Shown: positions 15,683-16,236 of the stretch, piece after piece | How the letters are laid out: each line of letters begins with the position of its first letter | Numbering within the stretch: position 1 is the stretch's first letter | Assembly (NCBI GenBank): GCA_002331565.1 | Contig: DCZC01000123.1 | Coordinates: 13,581 to 29,816, forward strand | DNA from: Gemmatimonas sp. UBA2094 | GTDB lineage: Bacteria; Gemmatimonadota; Gemmatimonadetes; Gemmatimonadales; Gemmatimonadaceae | DNA: 16,236 nt | Reading direction: 5' to 3' | The notes under the pieces: model-generated | Told to the model about the DNA's origin: nothing | The model's input: the letters and a program-made list of their open reading frames with translations, nothing else | Databases searched by the model: none | Translations under genes and position numbers: made by a program

Positions 15683-16236
15683 TCACGGTGCCCCCGCAAA
15701 CCGGGCGATCGCCCATCGACGTGACGTTCGCGCGCTTCGTCGCGCGCGGCGCGCCCGATGCGTGTGCCACGCTGCTGTATCACAGCGCCCTGCTGGTCAG
15801 TGCGGAACGGGCGCAGGGCAACAGTTGCGTCGACCTCGCGGAATACGCGGGCCAGTCGTCACCTGACACGGCGAGCGGGGTGCTGTTCCCCGATGTCGGC
15901 GACTGGGGTGCGCAGTTGCTCGCCAGCGGACGGTGCGCCACGCCCGGTCACCGCTCGGACGACGCGCACACGCTCACGCCGTTCATACTCGACGGCACGC
16001 GGCTCTATTTGCAGCGGTATTTCGCGGCGGAACGCCGGCTCGCGGCGGCGATCCGTTCGCGACTTGGCGTGGCGCCGGCGCAGGAGCTCGACGAGTCGGT
16101 GCCGCTGTTCCGCGCCCTGTTTCCCGCCGCGGCCACGGCGGTCGACTGGCAGGCAGTAGCGGCGGTGGCGGCGCTACGCTCCCCGCTGGTGTTCGTCACC
16201 GGTGGCCCGGGCACCGGCAAGACCACGGTTGCCGCC
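15679..16236 (+). CDS. recD: Exodeoxyribonuclease V subunit alpha (RecD), 3' end cut by window
   Basis: The ATG at 15679 overlaps the recB stop (ATGA), and the frame is open for 186 codons to the right edge. Residues 1 to about 160 are the poorly conserved RecD N-terminal domain that contacts RecBC. Recognisable RecD-like features are the N-terminal AEYAG segment near 60, the FILDGTRLYLQRYFAAERRLA helix at about 107-127, and finally VFVTGGPGTGKTTVAA, with Walker A at 175-182 (K181). RecD is the 5'-3' SF1B helicase that gives the complex its fast motor and activates degradation before Chi. Everything after Walker A lies outside the window, so integrity of the remaining helicase motifs cannot be judged. 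Confidence 0.94.
   Translation, partial: MITVPPQTGRSPIDVTFARFVARGAPDACATLLYHSALLVSAERAQGNSCVDLAEYAGQSSPDTASGVLFPDVGDWGAQLLASGRCATPGHRSDDAHTLTPFILDGTRLYLQRYFAAERRLAAAIRSRLGVAPAQELDESVPLFRALFPAAATAVDWQAVAAVAALRSPLVFVTGGPGTGKTTVAA

Noticed and set aside
8739..16236. recCBD cluster as a novel anti-phage system
   Set aside because: All three products match the standard RecBCD subunits in length and motifs, with no accessory defence gene in the window. Its role in degrading foreign linear DNA is established, not new.

Overview
The window is GC-rich and gene-dense, with short intergenic gaps and strong third-position GC bias that produces many long antisense shadow frames. Few genes have a Shine-Dalgarno sequence, and two have a promoter-like box directly against the start codon. 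The proteins include several exported enzymes, an outer-membrane barrel protein and a PQQ/haem c oxidoreductase, so the host is a Gram-negative, aerobically respiring bacterium. The overall style resembles Gemmatimonadota, but that placement is inference from recall. No tRNA, rRNA, CRISPR array or insertion sequence was recognised, and no intergenic stretch exceeds about 100 bases.

Left part (1-5766). A minus-strand secreted serine hydrolase of the beta-lactamase/S12 type runs off the left edge. It is divergent from a plus-strand pair: a small FmdB-like protein whose zinc-knuckle cysteines are lost, and an EVE-domain (PUA-like) protein with a lysine/alanine/proline repeat tail. Convergent to these is a minus-strand two-gene unit. 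In transcription order it is a PQQ-dependent dehydrogenase with a cytochrome c domain inserted in the propeller, then, six bases later, an Old Yellow Enzyme-type ene-reductase.

Middle (5767-8738). A roughly 100-base divergent control region with several inverted repeats leads rightward into an outer-membrane protein with a two-cysteine N-terminal domain. Next comes an M20-family carbamoylase-like amidohydrolase with an apparent Tat signal and a clear ribosome binding site at a GTG start. A 97-base gap separates it from the next unit.

Right part (8739-16236). This is a recC-recB-recD operon with ATGA stop/start overlaps at both junctions. RecC and RecB are complete and RecD is cut just after its Walker A motif. 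Together they should form the RecBCD helicase-nuclease, which processes double-strand DNA ends for recombinational repair and degrades foreign linear DNA. No ptrA-like gene lies between recC and recB.

I saw no clear evidence of a wholly new multi-gene system. The most interesting local signals are the shared start-abutting promoter box, the variant FmdB and tailed EVE pair, the inserted haem domain with a coupled ene-reductase, and the lineage-style outer-membrane protein.
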